Assembly (NCBI RefSeq): GCF_014640075.1
Contig: NZ_BMGG01000004.1
Span: 124,001 to 188,000 of the forward strand
DNA: 64,000 bases
Reading direction: 5' to 3'
From: Chelatococcus reniformis
Lineage (GTDB): Bacteria > Pseudomonadota > Alphaproteobacteria > Rhizobiales > Beijerinckiaceae
The notes under the pieces were generated by a model, which made no database searches, was not told the origin of the DNA, and worked only from the letters and a program-made list of their open reading frames with translations. Below, piece by piece: positions 20,394 to 30,331 of the stretch; the stretch's first letter is position 1; each line of letters starts with the position of its first letter. The translations under genes were made by a program, and so were the position numbers.

Positions 20394-21218
20394 ATGCGAC
20401 TTCTTTTCATCGGTGATGTCTGTGGCCGCGCCGGCCGCCAGGTGGTCGTCAACCGCCTGCCGGACCTGCGGGCGCGTTGGGACCTCGATTGCGTCGTCGT
20501 CAACGGCGAGAATTCCGCCGGTGGCTTCGGCATCACCGAGGACATTTGCGACGCACTTCTCAACGCCGGCGCCGATGCCGTCACGCTGGGCAACCACGCC
20601 TTCGACAATCGCGACGCCCTGGTCTTCGCCGATCGCCAGCCGCGCCTGGTTCGCCCGGCCAACTATCCGAGCGGCACGCCGGGGCGTGGCGCTACCGTGG
20701 TCGAGACCCAGAAGGGCGCACGCGTGCTGGTCGTCAACCTCATGGGGCGCGTGTTCATGGAGGCGCTGGACGATCCGTTCGCCGCTGCCGAGCGGGAACT
20801 CGCGGCAGCGCCGCTGGGGCACGCCTGCGACGCGATCCTGGTCGATTTTCACGCCGAGGCGACGAGCGAGAAGCAGGCTTTCGGCTATTTCGTCGACGGG
20901 CGCGTGTCACTCGTGGTCGGCACGCACACCCATGTGCCGACGGGCGACCACCGTATCCTCGCCGGCGGCACCGGCTACATCTCCGACGCGGGCATGAGCG
21001 GCGACTACGACAGCGTCATCGGTATGCACAAGGAGGAGCCGGTGCGGCGTTTCCTCCAGAAGACTCCCGGAGGCCGGCTCGAGCCCGCCGGCGGCGAGGC
21101 CACCCTGTGCGGTGTCGCCGTCGAGACGGACGACGCGACCGGCCTCGCCATCCGGATCGCGCCGGTCCGGCTCGGCCCGCACCTCGGCGAGGCTCGGCCC
21201 GATTTCTGGGAGCCCTGA
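20394..21218 (+). CDS. YmdB-family metallophosphoesterase
   Basis: A 274-aa dinuclear metallophosphoesterase (TIGR00282/YmdB). Metal-binding words are FIGDVCGRAGR, NGENSAGGFGI, TLGNHAFDN and GTHTHVPTGDHRI. In Bacillus YmdB is a 2',3'-cyclic nucleotide phosphodiesterase affecting biofilm and motility. The ATG at 20394 has a GGGG upstream; a GTG at 20382 would add four residues. It follows 5-FCL by 35 bp, a pairing common in Alphaproteobacteria. Confidence 0.9.
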   Translation: MRLLFIGDVCGRAGRQVVVNRLPDLRARWDLDCVVVNGENSAGGFGITEDICDALLNAGADAVTLGNHAFDNRDALVFADRQPRLVRPANYPSGTPGRGATVVETQKGARVLVVNLMGRVFMEALDDPFAAAERELAAAPLGHACDAILVDFHAEATSEKQAFGYFVDGRVSLVVGTHTHVPTGDHRILAGGTGYISDAGMSGDYDSVIGMHKEEPVRRFLQKTPGGRLEPAGGEATLCGVAVETDDATGLAIRIAPVRLGPHLGEARPDFWEP

Positions 21219-21284
21219 TCGCCGGCGAGCCATATGTACGGCCTCTGCGCGGCGGCGAAAGACTGTTCAAGGGAAGCAAGACGC

Positions 21285-22397
21285 ATGCGAATCGGGACGG
21301 CCGCCTTTGCGGCGGCCCTGCTGATGCTGTCAGCCGCGGCGGCGGCGGATCAGCCGCCGCTGTACAAGCAGCACGGCGACTGGAGCGGCCGTTGCATGAG
21401 CACTGGCCTGTGCGTCATTGCGTCGGGCCCGGTCGAGATCGTGCGCGGCTGGGCGTGGGATGCCAAGCCGCTGGTCTGCTACTACGGCGCCGGCGACGGG
21501 GAGGGCGAGCTTGCCGTCGACATCGACGGGCAGGCCTACCCCGTGGTGGCGGATCCGTCGCTGGTCGGTGCCCAGCAGATCGCTGCGGGCCACCACGCCT
21601 TCGACGCCTATGTACGTCAGCAGGGCCGCAGCGGCCGGGCGGCCTGTCGGCCTGCGGCGGCCGATACCAAGTTGCTGAAGGCGCTGGGCACCAGCCGGCA
21701 GGCGATCATTCGACGCTCCGGCCGGGCGGAGCCGCTCTCGCTCGCCGGCTTCGTCGCCCTGGCTGAATGGATGGATGCGCGCCAGGAGCGGACGGCTACC
21801 AGCGGCGCCCTGCTGAAGGCCGGCTCAGCCGATGCGCAGGACGCGCCGCATGCCGCGCCGCTGCTGCGATCGGACCCGTTGCCCCGCGCCGTCGAGGCCG
21901 TCTACGCCGCGCCGGCCGCAGCTTGCGCGACCATCCGGCCGGACAACTTCGACGGGGCCGGCGCGGCGCGCATCGCGCTGGGCGGCGGAACCGAGCTGTT
22001 CTTGCTGCCGTGCGGCGAGCCGGGTGCCAACCAGCCGATGCTGGCGGTGACGCTGCTGCCCGACGGCCGCGCCATCAACCAGCGGCTGGAGCTCGTCAGC
22101 GATGGCAAGCGGCTCGCCGCGATCGGCGGCATGAACCTGGTGTGGGATGGGCGCGACCGTCGCCTCGTCGGCCGCCAGTCCATGGGCTACACCTGCGCCG
22201 TCGAGACGCAATGGCGTCCGGCGGGCGATCGCTTCGAACTCGTGAGCCAGACGCGGGAGATCGGCTGCACCAGGCCCGATGCCGCCGACGCGCAGGCGTG
22301 GGCCGCCGTCTGGCCGGCGGCGGCCGAGGGCGGTGCACCGGCGGCGACGCCGGGCGCGCTCGACCGCCTGGGGGGCTCCACGATTCCGGGAAAATAG
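21285..22397 (+). CDS. Exported DUF1176-domain protein
   Basis: A 370-aa periplasmic protein of the DUF1176 family. A signal peptide (about residues 1-23, ending SAAAAADQ) precedes the conserved start of the mature part, with GDWSGRCMSTGLCV. Paired cysteines recur through the protein (for example in LVCYYG, ACRPA, LLPCGE, YTCAVET and EIGCTR), consistent with periplasmic disulfides. Function is not known for the family. The ATG at 21285 has GGGAAG upstream. Confidence 0.82.
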   Translation: MRIGTAAFAAALLMLSAAAAADQPPLYKQHGDWSGRCMSTGLCVIASGPVEIVRGWAWDAKPLVCYYGAGDGEGELAVDIDGQAYPVVADPSLVGAQQIAAGHHAFDAYVRQQGRSGRAACRPAAADTKLLKALGTSRQAIIRRSGRAEPLSLAGFVALAEWMDARQERTATSGALLKAGSADAQDAPHAAPLLRSDPLPRAVEAVYAAPAAACATIRPDNFDGAGAARIALGGGTELFLLPCGEPGANQPMLAVTLLPDGRAINQRLELVSDGKRLAAIGGMNLVWDGRDRRLVGRQSMGYTCAVETQWRPAGDRFELVSQTREIGCTRPDAADAQAWAAVWPAAAEGGAPAATPGALDRLGGSTIPGK

Positions 22398-22436
22398 CGC
22401 GCCTCGTCGCGACCGGCCGCGACGCCGACGCGCTTC

Positions 22437-23051
22437 CTAGTGGCCGGTGTTGTCCGCCCGCCGGCTCGCCTCGAACAGGAACCAGGTCCGCCGCTCGGTC
22501 GCGTCGATGAAGTTCTCGATGAGGCTCGTCGTGGCGAAATCCTCATGCTTGTCGGCGACGCCGTGCGCTTCGCGCAGCGAGGCCACCATCGCCTTGTTGT
22601 CGGCGACGAGCTCCAGCAGCATGTCGCGCGGGTCGACATACTCCGCCTCGTTGTCGGAGATCCGCGAGAGCTTGGCGATCTGTCCGATGGAGCGGAGCGT
22701 CGTGCCGCCGATCTTGCGCGCGCGCTCGGCCAAGTCGTCGGTGCTCTCGAAGATCTGCTCGGCCTGCTCGTCGAGCAGCAGGTGGTAGTCGCGGAAGTGC
22801 GGGCCGCTGACGTGCCAGTGGAAGTTCTTCGTCTTGATGTACAGGGTGAAGGTGTCGGCGAGCAGGGCCTTCAGCGCGTCGGAAATCTCCAGCACCGCTT
22901 CGGGCGACAGGTCGGTCGGGGTGTCCAGGCGATTGGGCGCGACCCTGGACGGGGCGACGGCGGAACTCTTCTTGGCGGGAGGCTTTGCGGCCGCGCGGCG
23001 GGCGGCGGGCGGTCTGGCGGGCGAGCCCTTGGGGGTCGACGCTTTGGCCAT
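22437..23051 (-). CDS. dps: Dps-like DNA-protecting ferritin with basic N-terminal tail
   Basis: A 204-aa Dps/mini-ferritin that oxidises and stores iron and shields DNA in starvation or peroxide stress. The inter-subunit ferroxidase site is visible in TKNFHWHVSGPHFRDYH and LLLDEQAEQIFESTDDLAER. Compared with typical Dps (about 160-170 aa) it has an extra N-terminal tail of about 45 residues rich in Lys, Ala and Pro, which could bind DNA. It is transcribed divergently from yebC. Confidence 0.92.
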   Translation of the reverse strand: MAKASTPKGSPARPPAARRAAAKPPAKKSSAVAPSRVAPNRLDTPTDLSPEAVLEISDALKALLADTFTLYIKTKNFHWHVSGPHFRDYHLLLDEQAEQIFESTDDLAERARKIGGTTLRSIGQIAKLSRISDNEAEYVDPRDMLLELVADNKAMVASLREAHGVADKHEDFATTSLIENFIDATERRTWFLFEASRRADNTGH

Positions 23052-23316
23052 GGCTGTCACCTTAAGATTGTTCAGGGATTGGTGCGGCGTGCGGTTGTAG
23101 CCGGCACCGTACACGCTTGCCTCAATCGCGGGGGCGCGTCAAAGGTTCCGAGCGAACCCACCGGGCCACCGCGGCGACGGCGTGCGGCGTGCGGGCTTCC
23201 TTCCTTTCGCGGCGAAGTCGCCCTATAAGGCCGCCTTCGCTCGAGCGGCGCCGGATCACGGGCGGGGGCCGCACGAGCCGACCTAAGATCGCCGGGTTCA
23301 GACATCGAGTATTTCC

Positions 23317-24066
23317 ATGGCCGGACATTCCCAGTTCAAGAACATCATGCACAAGAAGGGCAAGGCCGATGCGGCTCGGTCGAAGCTCTTCTCCAAGCTG
23401 GCGCGCGAAATCACTGTGTCCGCCAAGCTCGGCCTGCCCGACCCGGCGATGAACCCGCGGCTGCGGGCGGCGGTCCTGGCGGCGCGGGCGGAGAACATGC
23501 CGAAGGACAATATCGAGCGGGCGATCAAGAAGGCCTCCGGCAGTGATGCCGAGAACTACGACGAGATCCGCTACGAGGGCTACGCGCCCGGCGGCGTCGC
23601 GCTGATCGTCGAGGCCTTGACGGACAACCGCAACCGCACCGCCTCGGATGTGCGCTCACTGTTCACCAAGTCCGGCGGCAGCCTGGCCGAGACCGGCGCG
23701 GTCTCGTTCATGTTCGACCGGGTGGGCCTGGTGGGTTACGACGCCAAGGTGGGCGACGCCGACACCGTGCTGGAAGCGGCGATCGAAGCCGGCGCCGACG
23801 ACGTGGTGTCGAGCGAGGACGGCCACGAGATCTATACCGCGCAGGACAGCCTGGCCGAGGTCGCCAAGGCGCTGGAGGCGACGTTCGGCGAGGCGCGCAT
23901 GGCCAAGCTGGTCTGGCGCCCCCAGAACGCCGTCGCCGTCGACGACGAGGCTGGCGAGAAAATCCTGAAGCTCGTCGACGCGCTCGACGGTCACGACGAC
24001 GTGCAGACCGTCTACGGCAACTTCGAGCTGTCGGACGCGCTGGTGGCCAAGCTCAGCGGCGACTAA
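23317..24066 (+). CDS. yebC: YebC/PmpR-family transcriptional/translation factor
   Basis: A 249-aa cytoplasmic protein of the YebC family. The start [20 protein letters not shown] is the family hallmark; the central [20 protein letters not shown] and [11 protein letters not shown] words follow. Members bind DNA as regulators, and some ease ribosome stalling at proline stretches. It stands directly upstream of ruvCAB, as in most proteobacteria. Confidence 0.96.
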   Translation: MAGHSQFKNIMHKKGKADAARSKLFSKLAREITVSAKLGLPDPAMNPRLRAAVLAARAENMPKDNIERAIKKASGSDAENYDEIRYEGYAPGGVALIVEALTDNRNRTASDVRSLFTKSGGSLAETGAVSFMFDRVGLVGYDAKVGDADTVLEAAIEAGADDVVSSEDGHEIYTAQDSLAEVAKALEATFGEARMAKLVWRPQNAVAVDDEAGEKILKLVDALDGHDDVQTVYGNFELSDALVAKLSGD

Positions 24067-24243
24067 GGCATTTCCCGATCCGACGGACATGCCCCGCCTC
24101 GAAGCCGGCGACGCTTCGTGCGCGACGGGGGCGTCCGTCCCGGTCGCGAAGGCTCCCGCGCAACGGCGTCTCGCGACGGCGCCCGTCGAGATCCGGACGC
24201 CGCGTTAACTGGCCGTTCGTCATTTGTTCGGCTAGATAACCTC

Positions 24244-24750
24244 ATGGGCTTTCATGCGATTCGCATCCTGGGCATCGATCCCGGCCTGAGGCGCACCGGC
24301 TGGGGCGTGATCGCGTCCGAGGGCACGCGGGTGGGCTTCGTCGCCTGTGGCCATGTGCGCTCGAGCGATGGCGCCAGCCTCGCCAGCCGATTGTGCGAGC
24401 TGCACCGGGGCCTCGAGGGCGTCATCGCCTCCTGGCAGCCGGACGAGGTCGCGGTCGAGGAAACCTTCGTCAACAAGGACGCGCAGTCCACGCTGAAGCT
24501 CGGCCACGCGCGCGGCGTCGCCCTGCTGGTACCGGGGCTGGCGGGCCTTGCCGTGGCCGAATATGCGGCCAATCTGGTCAAGAAGACCGTGGTCGGCGTC
24601 GGCCACGCCGATAAGCGGCAGGTCGAGGCCATGGTGCGGGTGTTGCTGCCGAAAGCCTCGCCGGACAGCGCCGACGCGGCCGATGCGCTGGCTGTCGCCA
24701 TCACCCACGCCCAGCACCGCCAAGCGGCGCGGCGGCTGGGGCTCGCATAA
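24244..24750 (+). CDS. ruvC: Holliday junction resolvase RuvC
   Basis: A 168-aa endonuclease that cuts four-way junctions symmetrically. Catalytic acidic residues appear in [14 protein letters not shown] (Asp near residue 11), [14 protein letters not shown], and the C-terminal [16 protein letters not shown]. Length is standard. It is followed 13 bp later by ruvA, consistent with an operon. Confidence 0.97.
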   Translation: MGFHAIRILGIDPGLRRTGWGVIASEGTRVGFVACGHVRSSDGASLASRLCELHRGLEGVIASWQPDEVAVEETFVNKDAQSTLKLGHARGVALLVPGLAGLAVAEYAANLVKKTVVGVGHADKRQVEAMVRVLLPKASPDSADAADALAVAITHAQHRQAARRLGLA

Positions 24751-24763
24751 GCGGGCGGCGGCG

Positions 24764-25381
24764 ATGATCGGCAAGCTCAAGGGGCTGATCGACGGCTACG
24801 GCGAAGACTTCGTCATCGTCGACGTCGGCGGCGTGGGCTACGTCGTGCACTGCTCGGCCCGCACGTTGCAGAACCTGCCGCCGGTCGGCGAGCCGGCGAG
24901 CCTGGCCATCGAGACCCATGTGCGCGAGGACATGATCCGCCTCTACGGCTTCCGCTCCGATGCGGAGCGGGAGTGGTTCCGGCTGCTGCAGACCGTGCAG
25001 GGGGTCGGCGCCAAGGTGGCGTTGGGCATCCTCTCGGCGTTGGATCCGCCGGCCCTCTCCACCGCCATCGCCATGGCGGACCGCGCGTCGCTGGCGCGGG
25101 CGCCGGGCGTTGGGCCTCGCCTCGCCGCCCGCATCGTGGCCGAGCTCAAGGACAAGGCGCCGGCCTTTGGCCATGTCGATCCGATCGTCGCCCGCCTCGC
25201 CGGCGCCGTGGACGGGGGCACGGCGCCCGCGGCGGCGACCGATGCGGTCTCCGCCCTAGTCAACCTGGGCTATGCCCAGCCGCAGGCGGCGGCGGCTGTC
25301 GCCGCAGCGGCCCGGGCGGCGGGTGACGATGCCGATGCGCGCACCCTGATCCGCCTGGGCCTGCGGGAGCTGGGCAAATAG
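24764..25381 (+). CDS. ruvA: Holliday junction branch-migration protein RuvA
   Basis: A 205-aa tetrameric junction-binding protein. [20 protein letters not shown] begins the OB domain. Two helix-hairpin-helix motifs follow ([17 protein letters not shown] and [22 protein letters not shown]), then a flexible Ala-rich linker and the C-terminal RuvB-contact domain ([16 protein letters not shown]). It is in an operon with ruvC and ruvB. Confidence 0.97.
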   Translation: MIGKLKGLIDGYGEDFVIVDVGGVGYVVHCSARTLQNLPPVGEPASLAIETHVREDMIRLYGFRSDAEREWFRLLQTVQGVGAKVALGILSALDPPALSTAIAMADRASLARAPGVGPRLAARIVAELKDKAPAFGHVDPIVARLAGAVDGGTAPAAATDAVSALVNLGYAQPQAAAAVAAAARAAGDDADARTLIRLGLRELGK

Positions 25382-25414
25382 GGCCGCGGCTTCGGGGGAT
25401 CCCAGCGCAATGCC

Positions 25415-25525
25415 CCGGCGGGCCATGGCCGGACTTGATCCGGCCGTCCATCAGTGCGGTAACGTCGGCCCGGGCAGGGCTGGCCGGTTGCCCGCCCACG
25501 ACCATTGGCGGGCTCGGAGGATGGC
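25415..25525. repeat. Inverted-repeat element of the GGTCGGG/CCGGCC type
   Basis: The ruvA-ruvB spacer carries GGCCATGGCCGGACTTGATCCGGCCGTCC, an imperfect palindrome, and a second G/C-rich inverted segment around GCGGGCAACC. It resembles the element at 34358-34440 and is probably a dispersed palindromic repeat of this genome. No gene is seen. Confidence 0.5.
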
Positions 25526-25562
25526 TTGACCTATCATGACGATCGCCTTGGGGCGGCATCCG

Positions 25563-26606
25563 ATGGCGGCTGATCGCCTCGTCACGCCCGAGCGCCGCGA
25601 CGACGACCCCGACACCTCGCTCAGGCCGCTGGCACTGGGCGAGTTCATCGGCCAAGCACAGGCGCGCGCCAACCTGGCGGTGTTCATCCAGGCCGCCAAG
25701 ACGCGCGGCGACGCGCTCGATCACGTGCTGTTCGTCGGCCCGCCCGGCCTCGGCAAGACGACGCTGGCGCAGATCGTGGCGCGCGAGCTCGGCGTCAACT
25801 TTCGCTCGACCTCCGGCCCGGTCATCGCCAAGGCCGGGGATCTGGCCGCCCAGCTCACCAACCTCGACGAACGCGACGTGTTGTTCATCGACGAGATCCA
25901 CCGGCTCAACCCGGCGGTGGAGGAGATCCTCTACCCGGCCATGGAGGACTACCAGCTCGACCTGATCATCGGCGAAGGGCCCGCGGCCCGCTCGGTCAAG
26001 ATCGATCTGCCCAAGTTCACGCTCGTCGGCGCCACCACGCGCCAGGGCCTGCTGACCACACCCCTGCGCGATCGGTTCGGCATCCCCGTGCGGCTGTCGT
26101 TCTATACGGTGGAAGAGCTGGAACTGATCGTGAAGCGCGGCGCGCGCGTGCTCGGCATCGGCATGACCGACGAGGGAGCGGACGAGATCGCCCGCCGCGC
26201 CCGCGGCACGCCGCGCATCGCCGGGCGGCTGCTGCGGCGGGTTCGCGACTTCGCCGCCGTCGAGGGCGCCGACCGGGTGACGCGCGCCATCGCCGACCGG
26301 GCGCTTTGCCTGCTGGACGTGGATGCCATCGGCCTCGACCTCATGGATCGGCGCTACCTGAGCGTCATCGCGACCTCGTTCGGCGGCGGACCGGTGGGTG
26401 TCGAGACCATCGCCGCGGCGCTCTCCGAGCCGCGCGACGCCATCGAGGAGATCATCGAGCCGTTCCTGATCCAGCAGGGTTTCGTGCAGCGCACGCCCCG
26501 TGGCCGGCTGCTGACGCCCCACGCCTTCCGCCACCTGGGGTTGGCCGAGCCGGCGCGACCGGCGCAGTTCGGCCTGTTCGCCGGGGAGGGCCGCGCCGAT
26601 GACTGA
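25563..26606 (+). CDS. ruvB: Holliday junction branch-migration ATPase RuvB
   Basis: A 347-aa AAA+ hexameric motor. Motifs are Walker [10 protein letters not shown] (about residues 59-67), Walker [11 protein letters not shown], the sensor region [17 protein letters not shown] and the arginine-finger part [17 protein letters not shown], then a winged-helix C-terminus. I prefer the ATG at 25563 because homologues start near MxxxRLVTPE; ATG 25536 would add nine residues. It overlaps ybgC by 8 bp. Confidence 0.96.
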   Translation: MAADRLVTPERRDDDPDTSLRPLALGEFIGQAQARANLAVFIQAAKTRGDALDHVLFVGPPGLGKTTLAQIVARELGVNFRSTSGPVIAKAGDLAAQLTNLDERDVLFIDEIHRLNPAVEEILYPAMEDYQLDLIIGEGPAARSVKIDLPKFTLVGATTRQGLLTTPLRDRFGIPVRLSFYTVEELELIVKRGARVLGIGMTDEGADEIARRARGTPRIAGRLLRRVRDFAAVEGADRVTRAIADRALCLLDVDAIGLDLMDRRYLSVIATSFGGGPVGVETIAAALSEPRDAIEEIIEPFLIQQGFVQRTPRGRLLTPHAFRHLGLAEPARPAQFGLFAGEGRADD

Positions 26607-27051
26607 GGCGATGGACAATGGCGCTGCGCTCACCCCAGGCTCCGGCCATGCCGAAGGCGGCCGCCACCTGCTCGCGGTGCGGGTCTACTATGAGGACACG
26701 GACTTCTCCGGCGTCGTCTACCACGCCAACTACCTGCGCTTCCTGGAGCGGGGCCGCACGGAATCGCTGCGCTTGCTCGGCGCCAACCAGTCGGAGCTTC
26801 TGGCCGGCGACGGGCTGTTCTTCGCCGTGCGCAAGATGATCGTCGACTGGCGGCTGCCGGCGCGGATGGACGACGTGCTCCTCGTCGAGACGCGCACACG
26901 CGAGGTGCGCGGCGCCTCGCTGATCATCGACCAGCGCCTGCTGCGCGGCGAGGAGGTGCTGCTCACCGCGGAGGTTCGCGTCGCGGCGATCCTGGGTGGC
27001 CGGCCGGCGCGCATCCCCGACGCCATGCGGGCCCGCCTCGGCGGCGAATAG
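26599..27051 (+). CDS. ybgC: Tol-Pal system-associated acyl-CoA thioesterase YbgC
   Basis: A 150-aa hotdog-fold thioesterase. The active-site stretch [20 protein letters not shown] includes the catalytic Asp. YbgC is encoded with tol-pal genes and hydrolyses acyl-CoA or acyl-ACP at the inner membrane. Here it overlaps ruvB and is separated from tolQ by a repeat, an amino-acid-binding protein gene and a long spacer. Confidence 0.92.
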   Translation: MTEAMDNGAALTPGSGHAEGGRHLLAVRVYYEDTDFSGVVYHANYLRFLERGRTESLRLLGANQSELLAGDGLFFAVRKMIVDWRLPARMDDVLLVETRTREVRGASLIIDQRLLRGEEVLLTAEVRVAAILGGRPARIPDAMRARLGGE

Positions 27052-27063
27052 CTATAGCGCGAT

Positions 27064-27169
27064 ATAGAGTAATTCCGCGTTTCTTCGAATCGCTGAAACG
27101 CTCTATCTGTTTGATTTATCGCGTTTTCTTCACGCGAACCGGCGTCCACTTCGCTCGAAGGCGCTCTAG
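27064..27169 (+). repeat. 105-bp MITE-like repeat, copy 3
   Basis: A diverged full-length copy (left end ATAGAGT, right end GCGCTCTAG). It keeps the GCGTTTCTTCGAATCGC, TCTGTTTGATTTATCGCG and CGGCGTCCACTTCGCTCGAA segments. It lies between ybgC and the amino-acid-binding protein gene. Confidence 0.85.
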
Positions 27170-27246
27170 CGGCTTGATCGGGGCGCGGGACGCGCTACAA
27201 GGCGGACAAACAAGCGTTAGATCGGGGACGATCCGAGGAGCCTTTG

Positions 27247-28455
27247 ATGACGATGTCGATCATCCGTCTTGTCACCGCCGCGGCGCTCGCCTGCGCCGCT
27301 TCGGCCGCAACGGCGCAGGTCAAGAAATACGACGAGGGCGCCAGCGACACCGAGGTGAAGCTCGGCCAGACCATGCCCTACAGCGGGCCGCTGTCGGCGC
27401 ACGGCATCCAGGGGCGCAGCGAGGTCGCCTATTTCAAGATGCTCAACGAGACGCAGGGCGGCATCAACGGCCGCAAGATCAACCTGATCTCGCTGGACGA
27501 CGCCTTTTCGCCGCCCAAGACGGTGGAGCAGACCCGCAAGCTGGTGGAGCAGGACGGCGTGCTGGCGCTGTTCGGATCGAGCGGCACGGCCGCCCAGTCC
27601 GCGGTGCAGAAGTATCTCAACGGCAAGAAGATTCCGCAGGTCCTGCTCAGCACCGGCGCCAATAAGTGGAACCAGCCCAAGCTGTTCCCGTGGAGCACGC
27701 CGGCCTTCTTCCTCTATGGCACCGAGGGCGAGGTGCTCGGCCGCTACGTGATGAAGGTGAAGCCGGATGCCAAGATTGCCATCCTCTACCAGAACGACGA
27801 CTTCGGTAAGGATTACGTCGCCGGCTTTAAGAAGGCGCTCGGCGACAAGGCGTCGACCATGATCATCAAGGAGGTCACCTACGAGCTGAGTGACCCGACG
27901 CTCGACAGCCAGGTGCTGGCGCTCAAGAACTCCGACGCCGACGTGTTCTTTAACGTCAGCCTCGGCAAGGCGACCTCGCAGGTCTACAAGAAGGTCTACG
28001 AGCTCAACTGGAAGCCGCTGCAGCTGGTGGTCAGCCCGTCGACGGGCCGGGTCTTCCTCGAGGCTGCGGGGCTGGAGACGGTCAACGGCATTATCGGCGC
28101 CACCGCCTACAAGCAGTTCACCAGCCCGCGCTGGGCCAACGATCCGGACGTGATCGCCTACAAGGAATTCCAGAAGAAGTATCTGCCCAACGACGACCCG
28201 ATGAACGAGATCGGCTTCGTTACCTATTCCTTCGCCCACGTCATGGCGCACATCATCCGCGCCAGCGGCGACGACCTCACCCGCGCGAACCTGCTGAAGC
28301 AGGCGATCAACCTCAAGAACGTGCCGGCGCCGGCGCTGCTGCCCGGCACTACGTACAACACCACGCCGGACGACTACGTGCCCTTCAAGCGCATGCAGGT
28401 GCAGCGCTTCGACGGCAACGACTGGGTGCCGCTGGAGGACATCACCGCCGAGTAG
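27247..28455 (+). CDS. Branched-chain amino-acid-type ABC transporter substrate-binding protein
   Basis: A 402-aa periplasmic binding protein of the LivK/Peripla_BP_6 family. A signal peptide ends around AAATAQ (residue about 22), then KLGQTMPYSGPLSAHG begins lobe one; AILYQNDDFGKDYVAGFK and VTYSFAHVMAHII are further family words. GAGGAG lies six bases before the ATG at 27247. No permease or ATPase genes are adjacent, so it is an orphan binding protein whose transporter must be elsewhere. The ligand may be an amino acid or an aromatic or organic acid. Confidence 0.9.
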   Translation: MTMSIIRLVTAAALACAASAATAQVKKYDEGASDTEVKLGQTMPYSGPLSAHGIQGRSEVAYFKMLNETQGGINGRKINLISLDDAFSPPKTVEQTRKLVEQDGVLALFGSSGTAAQSAVQKYLNGKKIPQVLLSTGANKWNQPKLFPWSTPAFFLYGTEGEVLGRYVMKVKPDAKIAILYQNDDFGKDYVAGFKKALGDKASTMIIKEVTYELSDPTLDSQVLALKNSDADVFFNVSLGKATSQVYKKVYELNWKPLQLVVSPSTGRVFLEAAGLETVNGIIGATAYKQFTSPRWANDPDVIAYKEFQKKYLPNDDPMNEIGFVTYSFAHVMAHIIRASGDDLTRANLLKQAINLKNVPAPALLPGTTYNTTPDDYVPFKRMQVQRFDGNDWVPLEDITAE

Positions 28456-29120
28456 GATCGCGGCAGCCGCGGCGCCGTCGGGCACCGCCTTGCGGCCGCA
28501 GGCCGCGTGATGGCCGGGCTCGCCCGGCCATCTGCGCATCTGGAGACGCTCCAGGTCTTCGAACCGGGAGCGGATCTCGCCGATCGCGGAACGCCGCGGG
28601 CGCCGGCTTTGCCGCGCCGGCCGTCGGGGCCGCGATTGGCCGCCGCGGGGGCGCGGGCCGACCCTGCCGTCAACCGTCCGTTAACATTAATCGCGTCTCA
28701 TCCGGCGCACGGCTGCCGTCGGCGCGGCAGCCTCGGTAAGCCCGTGCTGTGGCCCTGCTTTCGACAGATTCTGAGACGAGGGAGAGGGTCGTGAACTCCC
28801 CGTCCGCTGATGATCGATTTCTCATGAGGCTTGCCTTGCTCCATGAGGATGGCTGTTGGCGAGGTTGTTGCGTGATGGCGCGGTCGAGCCCTTCGGCATC
28901 GCGCGCGGCCGGCTCCGCGGACGGGGCATCGCGCGCGCCGGCCGAAAAGAAGGCGCCGGTCGATGCATAACCCCGACGGTCGGGCACGTTACCCGCGCGC
29001 ATCGGAGCTGGACGGCCAAGCCGGCTTGGATCGGTCCGGTGCGCAACTCAGATGGAACGGCGGCATCGACCCGGTCGGGCCGCACGGCATCCCGATGCTT
29101 CCGTTCGAGAGGAATGGCCG
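28456..29120. other. Long non-coding spacer upstream of tolQ
   Basis: A 665-bp GC-rich region with no recognised gene. A short frame starting with GTG at 28791 and ending at 28970 (59 codons) has GGGAGAGG just upstream, but its product matches nothing I know and its spacing is poor. The TTAACATTAATCGCG stretch near 28680 is locally AT-rich and may belong to a promoter for tolQRAB. Nothing else is apparent. Confidence 0.4.
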
Positions 29121-29834
<714 letters not shown>

Positions 29835-29872
29835 CCGGATCAGGCCGACGACGATGATCGGAGATTGAGCGC

Positions 29873-30322
29873 ATGGGTATGGCAGCAGGCGCGCCGGGCC
29901 AGGCAGGGGGACGCCGTCGCCGGCGCCGCGCGGGGCGAGCCGGCTTTGCCGACATCAACATGACGCCGTTCATCGACGTCATGCTGGTGCTGCTGATCGT
30001 CTTCATGGTCGCGGCGCCGCTGCTGACGGCGGGCGTGCCGGTCGATCTGCCGCAGAGCGCAGCCAAGCCGCTCAACCTCGACCACAAGCCGGTGACCCTG
30101 TCCATCAACGAGCAGGGCCGTGTGTTCCTCGGCGAGCAGCCACTGCCCGACGGCGACATCGTGGCCCGCCTGCAGCAGGCCGCCAAGGCCGGCATGGATG
30201 AGCGCATCTACCTGCGCGGCGCCAAGAAGGTCGACTACGGCCGCGTCGCTCAGGTGATGGGGCTCATCACGGCGGCAGGCTTCAAGAGGGTCGCCCTGGT
30301 CACCGAGCCGGACCAGAGCTGA
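29873..30322 (+). CDS. tolR: Tol-Pal stator protein TolR
   Basis: A 149-aa ExbD/TolR protein. After an Arg/Gly-rich cytoplasmic N-terminus the single helix INMTPFIDVMLVLLIVFMV contains the proton-relay Asp. The periplasmic domain runs to the end (YGRVAQVMGLITAAGFKRVALVTEP). It works with TolQ as the proton-driven motor of outer-membrane constriction and lies between tolQ and tolA. Confidence 0.95.
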   Translation: MGMAAGAPGQAGGRRRRRRAGRAGFADINMTPFIDVMLVLLIVFMVAAPLLTAGVPVDLPQSAAKPLNLDHKPVTLSINEQGRVFLGEQPLPDGDIVARLQQAAKAGMDERIYLRGAKKVDYGRVAQVMGLITAAGFKRVALVTEPDQS

Positions 30323-30331
30323 GCGCGGCCG

